NCBI GenBank assembly: GCA_030592085.1
Contig: JAUUZV010000095.1
Location: 1-9,006, forward strand
Origin: Clostridia bacterium
Lineage (GTDB): Bacteria; Bacillota; Clostridia; DUPQ01
Direction: 5' to 3'
DNA length: 9,006 nt
Position 1 is the first letter of the stretch. Each line of letters opens with the position of its first letter. Under the pieces are notes generated by a model. The model was not told the DNA's origin, searched no databases, and saw nothing but the letters and a program-made list of their open reading frames with translations. Shown here piece by piece: positions 5,511 through 9,006 of this stretch. The position numbers were made by a program, and so were the translations under genes.

Positions 5511-5632
5511 ATGAAAACCTAGATGAATTTTTAGATGCATTAGTCAAATTAGTCGGAGGCTCAAGGTGGTATTTTAGATTCATTGATTATGTTGAGAAAC
5601 ATGAATTGAAATATACATTTTTTTGTTGGTAG
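5511..5632 (+). pseudogene. Short frameshifted ORF behind a good ribosome binding site
   Basis: AGGAG at 5498-5502 sits eight bases before ATG 5511, but that frame reads only Met-Lys-Thr before TAG. The frame starting at 5513 is open for 39 codons and protein-like (NLDEFLDALVKLVGG, then WYFRFIDYVEKHE), ending at TAG 5630-5632. One more A in the AAAA run after the ATG would join the two as MKNLDEFLDALVK and so on. Loss of one T from the T7 run at 5618-5624 would extend the frame past the stop (FFVGSERR) to about 5704, into the next gene. It is thus a relic, a product of homopolymer sequencing errors, or a slippage-dependent gene. I do not recognise the protein. It would form an operon with the upstream hydrolase. 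Confidence 0.5.
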
Positions 5633-5686
5633 TGAAAGAAGGACAACTATGCTTTGTCATACTGTTTTAAGAAAGAAGGGGATTCT

Positions 5687-6571
5687 ATGTATAAGAAAAT
5701 TATAATTTTGGTACTAATGATTATATTATTATTATCTAATGGTTGCTATCAAGATAATGAGTTAATAAATAATAATGAGGAGTTGGATGAGGGACATGAG
5801 ATATCGCATGAAAGTGAACCTACTGAAGAACCTAACTCAATTACTATGGATGATATAAAGGCAAAATATGATGATAGTGAAAAGTTGAAAATGAACTTGA
5901 TAAATAATAAATATGTTCTTGCACAGTATATTGGAGAAACAGGAGTAATGTATTATGAGTTATATAACCTAAACAATGGTAGCAAGGATATAATTCATAA
6001 TGATGGAACTTATACTCAATTAGATACTATATACAGTGAAAACTATATAGTTCTTCTTTCTAGTGGTAAAAGTACAGAAACTAATATTGGTACTTTTCCA
6101 TATAAAATACATTGTTTTAGAGTTAGGGATGATAATAATAGTGTTTTTGATTTTATGACTGTTGTAGAAAATATCAATTATCATTTATATGAGAGCATTT
6201 CCTCAGGAAGTAAAAGGGTAAGTAATCTTAATGAAAGCTTAATAACTTTTGATGGATTACAATTAAAATATGAACCCATAGAAGGAAAAGAATCTTTTTT
6301 CTTCGCAGCTGCTTTAGATATACCACCTACAGAAATACACTTAAATGAACAAGAATATTTAATATATATCGATATACTAGTTGAAAGGTTCAATGAAGAA
6401 TTAATAAAAAATATAAATACTGAAAAATGTGAATACATTGATTCAATAGAAATTAGAGAGCAAGAAGAGGGTATTAGATTAGCAATTGCAGTTAGTCAAA
6501 ATGTTAAATCATACCAAGTGAGTAAAATAAGAACAGATAATAGCATTATCTTTGATATTAGTTTTAATTAA
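5687..6571 (+). CDS. Putative lipoprotein of unknown function
   Basis: Start ATG 5687 gives 294 residues and a clean signal peptide; AAGGGG at 5675-5680 is the binding site. An in-frame TTG 33 bases earlier is less likely because it would add a polar stretch before the signal sequence. MYKKIIILVLMIILLLSNGC is a basic start plus a hydrophobic run ending in a lipobox-like LSNGC with C20 as the lipidation site; Asn at -2 makes it a slightly unusual lipobox. Residues 21-55 are acidic and unstructured, a tether typical of Firmicute surface lipoproteins. The rest is a mixed alpha/beta domain that I cannot assign to a family. The neighbours are a hydrolase and a diguanylate cyclase, and no transporter genes are adjacent. 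It ends 14 bases from the convergent cyclase gene. Confidence 0.8.
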   Translation: MYKKIIILVLMIILLLSNGCYQDNELINNNEELDEGHEISHESEPTEEPNSITMDDIKAKYDDSEKLKMNLINNKYVLAQYIGETGVMYYELYNLNNGSKDIIHNDGTYTQLDTIYSENYIVLLSSGKSTETNIGTFPYKIHCFRVRDDNNSVFDFMTVVENINYHLYESISSGSKRVSNLNESLITFDGLQLKYEPIEGKESFFFAAALDIPPTEIHLNEQEYLIYIDILVERFNEELIKNINTEKCEYIDSIEIREQEEGIRLAIAVSQNVKSYQVSKIRTDNSIIFDISFN

Positions 6572-6585
6572 ATATAAATGAATAC

Positions 6586-8052
6586 TTAAGATTTACCTAG
6601 TTCATAAAAAGCTTGTTTATTTTGATACATTATTGTATCTGCTTTCTTAATGTCTTTTTCAATATTTATTTTGTCATCATGTCTAATAATATAACCAAGA
6701 GCTGCAGTTATAGTTGATTTACTTAAGGTTAAGGTAATAGTGTTTGAAATGCTTTCCATTTCTTCATTAGTGGTATTAGGAATAATTATAAAGAATTCAT
6801 CTCCACCAAATCGCATGATAAAAGCTTTTTTAGGAAGAGATTCTTTCATTACTTTACTAAAATAGAGTAATGCTTTATCTCCAGCTTCATGTCCAAAATC
6901 ATGATTAATCTGTTTAAATTTATTAATATCAGTCATTAATAAGCCCATGGGATAATGGCGAGAAGAGAGTAAGTCATTTCTGCTTCTCTCAAACCATTTA
7001 CGATTAAATACACCTGTTAGTGAATCATGGAAATTATTATATTCCAAAATATCAATGTATTCATTTAACTTAGTAACATCATTTAAAACTAATGCGATAT
7101 CTTTTACTTTTTTAGAAGAGTCACTATCAATAAATGAAGCATGTATCTTATATGTTTTATTCCCAATAACTAATTCGTTATTATGCCAAGTTATAGGACT
7201 TTGCTTTCTAAAAATAGTAAAGATTTTTGTATCTTGAATCTTACTTCCCACATTAATACGTAATCGATTAGCAGCACTATTTAGATCTTTTATAAGGCCA
7301 GAGTTATTTAATAAAATAATTGGATAAGGTAATGAATTAAATACATCGCCTCGTGCATATACTGGTCGTTCTATAGTATTTGTAAAAATTTCTAATAAGC
7401 ATAGACCTATGATAGGTAGGGCAAATAATGGAAAATTCCAGTCATAGGCTGAATTTATTTGTCCGGAAGTAAATATAAATATGGGGCTACCAATTAATGG
7501 AAAAGCAAATGAAATTAAGGCAATAAGAATTAAATGATTATCCTTTTTATAATGTTTTTTTAATTGTCTGATTAAGAAAACTGCACCAAAAACAAATATT
7601 GAAAACTGAACTATAAATAAAACATAAAGTCCAAAGTTGTTATCTGTTATAAGGATGGAAATGTCACCTTCTGGAACAATAATATCTTTTCTAATTAAAT
7701 GATGGAGAGAGTCAGTTGAAAATAATAATACTTCAATAGCTAGGAGAGATAATAAAGCTAAAATTATTTTCCTAAGATTTTTCTTTTTATCATAATACTT
7801 ATTAAGTAAATATATTAATGAAAAAGTTGGAGTAAAGATATATAAAATGAATTTCATTTCATGAAGCAATATTCGTAATTGTGGATTGCTAACAAAATAG
7901 TGAAGTGAATTTAAAAACAGCGATATAAAAGCTGCAAACAAGGCAATATACAATGAAGTTGAATTTCGCGATTTTCCAGAAGAAATTAAACTAAAAATAC
8001 AAATCAATATAATAAAAGATAACATTAAATTTATTAAACCATAACCTACCAT
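6586..8052 (-). CDS. Membrane diguanylate cyclase (7TM, PAS-like, GGDEF)
   Basis: This 488-residue protein should make cyclic di-GMP from two GTP at the inner face of the membrane. Residues 1-225 hold seven hydrophobic segments (about 4-22, 33-53, 67-85, 95-112, 139-161, 172-195, 205-224), like the 7TM sensor region of some histidine kinases. Residues about 233-335 look like a PAS domain (FNSLPYPIILLNNSGLI, ending VLNDVTKLNEY). The GGDEF domain follows, with DSLTGVFNRKWF (343-354), the DINKFKQINHDFGHEAGD metal and nucleotide region (375-392), and an intact RFGGDEF catalytic loop (414-420). The RxxD inhibitory site expected just before GGDEF is absent (PKKA instead), so product feedback inhibition is unlikely. 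No EAL or HD-GYP domain is fused. The start at ATG 8052 is set by the first membrane segment, although no ribosome binding site precedes it. Confidence 0.93.
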   Translation of the reverse strand: MVGYGLINLMLSFIILICIFSLISSGKSRNSTSLYIALFAAFISLFLNSLHYFVSNPQLRILLHEMKFILYIFTPTFSLIYLLNKYYDKKKNLRKIILALLSLLAIEVLLFSTDSLHHLIRKDIIVPEGDISILITDNNFGLYVLFIVQFSIFVFGAVFLIRQLKKHYKKDNHLILIALISFAFPLIGSPIFIFTSGQINSAYDWNFPLFALPIIGLCLLEIFTNTIERPVYARGDVFNSLPYPIILLNNSGLIKDLNSAANRLRINVGSKIQDTKIFTIFRKQSPITWHNNELVIGNKTYKIHASFIDSDSSKKVKDIALVLNDVTKLNEYIDILEYNNFHDSLTGVFNRKWFERSRNDLLSSRHYPMGLLMTDINKFKQINHDFGHEAGDKALLYFSKVMKESLPKKAFIMRFGGDEFFIIIPNTTNEEMESISNTITLTLSKSTITAALGYIIRHDDKINIEKDIKKADTIMYQNKQAFYELGKS

Positions 8053-8058
8053 AAAATT

Positions 8059-8064
8059 AGTATA
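8059..8064 (-). promoter_or_regulatory. -10-like hexamer abutting the diguanylate cyclase start
   Basis: On the minus strand TATACT (complement of 8059-8064) ends six bases before ATG 8052, with no Shine-Dalgarno sequence between or before them. If used, transcription would begin at or next to the start codon, giving a leaderless message. The -35 region is poor. Confidence 0.35.
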
Positions 8065-8097
8065 TCGTAATTGTTTAAAAAGGCATAGAAAAATTTA

Positions 8098-8106
8098 TGG
8101 TATGAT
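8098..8106 (+). promoter_or_regulatory. Extended -10-like element abutting the CapA-like gene start
   Basis: TGGTATGAT at 8098-8106 fits the extended -10 pattern TGnTATxAT and ends four bases before ATG 8111. No Shine-Dalgarno sequence is seen upstream of this start. Transcription would begin around the tandem ATG codons at 8111 and 8114, again suggesting a leaderless or near-leaderless message. Confidence 0.4.
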
Positions 8107-8110
8107 AGTG

Positions 8111-9006
8111 ATGATGAGAAAAACAACTATTATAACATTTACTATATTATTGCTCTTTTTCATGATGATTGGATGTGTGAATTCACCAGATGAGGTTATA
8201 CCAACTAAGAATGTGGAACAGATAGTAACGACTGTGATTACACCATCAGAACAACCAGTACACACAGAAGTTGATGTTGAGCAGAAAAAAGAAGATGAAA
8301 TTATAAAATTACCCGAAGATAAACGAATAACAATGTTATTTGTTGGTGATAATTTATTTCATATAGACAATTTAAAAAGTGCATATGATGTTAGTACAGA
8401 CACCTATGATTTCAAACCATTTTATGAATATGTTAAACCATATATAATATCAGCTGATTTGGCAGTTGCTAATTTTGAAAGTGTAACAGGAGGGAGAGAA
8501 GCTGTTATTTCAAGTTTTCCTTTGTTTAACACACCAGATGAAATACTTTTAGCTTTAAAAGATGCAGGGTTTGATTTGTTAACAACTGCTAATAATCACT
8601 GCCTTGATAGAGGATATGATGGGTTAGTTAGAACAATTTTAAAAATTGATGAAGCGGGGATGAAACATGTAGGGACTTCGCTAACAGGAGAAATTAGATG
8701 GACAGATGTAACAGTTAAAGGGATTACTATTAGAAATTTAGCATATACATATTCATGTAATGGTAATATTGTAAAATTAACTGATGATCAATTATTTATG
8801 GTTAATCTATTAGATGAAAGTTTAATTAAAGAACATATTGAAAAGGCTAAAGACGATCAGGTTGATTTAATTAATGTTTATCTTCATTGGGGAAGTGAAT
8901 ATATCTTAGAACCAGCTAGTTGGCAAGAAACATTAGCTAAACGAATATTTACATATGGTGCTGACATCATTATTGCAACACACCCACATGTGGTTCAAAA
9001 AAGTGA
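8111..9006 (+). CDS. CapA-family metallophosphatase lipoprotein (partial, runs off the end)
   Basis: The frame is open from ATG 8111 to the window end, giving 298 codons without a stop; the C-terminus is missing. MMRKTTIITF and the hydrophobic run to MIGC make a lipoprotein signal with C22 as the lipidated residue, then a polar linker to about residue 70. The rest matches the PGA_cap/CapA domain, a calcineurin-like phosphoesterase fold linked in Bacillus to poly-gamma-glutamate capsule handling. Metal-site signatures are in order: VGDNLFH (D80, N81), ANFES (N121, E123), TANNH (N161-H163), LHWGSEY (H259) and THPHV (H291, H293). Many clostridia carry such proteins without capsule operons, so the real substrate is open. 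It is divergent from the diguanylate cyclase with 58 bases between starts. A second ATG at 8114 is an equally possible start. Confidence 0.9.
   Translation, partial: MMRKTTIITFTILLLFFMMIGCVNSPDEVIPTKNVEQIVTTVITPSEQPVHTEVDVEQKKEDEIIKLPEDKRITMLFVGDNLFHIDNLKSAYDVSTDTYDFKPFYEYVKPYIISADLAVANFESVTGGREAVISSFPLFNTPDEILLALKDAGFDLLTTANNHCLDRGYDGLVRTILKIDEAGMKHVGTSLTGEIRWTDVTVKGITIRNLAYTYSCNGNIVKLTDDQLFMVNLLDESLIKEHIEKAKDDQVDLINVYLHWGSEYILEPASWQETLAKRIFTYGADIIIATHPHVVQKS

Noticed and set aside
6181..6438. Minus-strand open frame inside the lipoprotein gene
   Set aside because: It is antisense to an intact gene and has low-complexity Ser/Ile/Phe composition.
1..9006. CRISPR array or insertion sequence
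   Set aside because: No regularly spaced repeats of CRISPR size and no transposase or paired terminal repeats were seen.

Overview
The window is AT-rich DNA with strong purine-rich Shine-Dalgarno sites (AGGAGG/GGAGG type), lipoproteins and TATAAT-like promoters. This points to a low-GC Firmicute, most probably a clostridial anaerobe; the assignment rests on composition and gene types only. There are two halves, divided by a tRNA-Ser(GGA) gene on the minus strand at 4425-4515.

Left half (1-4424), accessory in character. It holds a small helical protein of unknown function (203-478), a non-coding stretch rich in repeated GTCAA motifs with a tRNA-Tyr anticodon-arm look-alike (479-739), and a minus-strand toxin-antitoxin operon. 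That operon encodes a HigB/RelE-type toxin and an HTH protein carrying an ImmA/IrrE zinc-protease domain. Divergent from it is a PD-(D/E)XK nuclease-like protein resembling the sce7726 family, and facing that gene is a protein resembling the sce7725 (beta-protein-like) family. The last two are uncharacterised families that I recall occurring side by side in many bacteria. Here they are convergent, with coding ends overlapping by 15 bp. Position just beyond the 3' end of a tRNA gene, an 11-bp perfect tandem repeat near that end, and the cargo type all fit a mobile or defence island. No integrase or second attachment site is visible.

Right half (4516-9006), more housekeeping or chromosomal in character. 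It holds a stand-alone small HD-domain (p)ppGpp hydrolase-like protein (5051-5491), a short frameshifted gene relic (5511-5632), a lipoprotein of unknown function (5687-6571), and a convergent membrane-bound diguanylate cyclase with 7TM, PAS-like and GGDEF domains (6586-8052, minus). A divergent CapA-type metallophosphatase lipoprotein runs off the window end (8111-9006).

The strongest candidate for an undescribed system is the left-half module: an HTH-ImmA regulator/antitoxin with its toxin sharing a 111-bp divergent control region with the sce7726-like nuclease, followed by the sce7725-like partner. The toxin-antitoxin part could control or guard the nuclease pair. That link is inference from layout and promoter geometry. 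The right half shows signal-molecule turnover (ppGpp hydrolysis, c-di-GMP synthesis) next to cell-envelope proteins, but nothing in the sequence ties these genes into one pathway.
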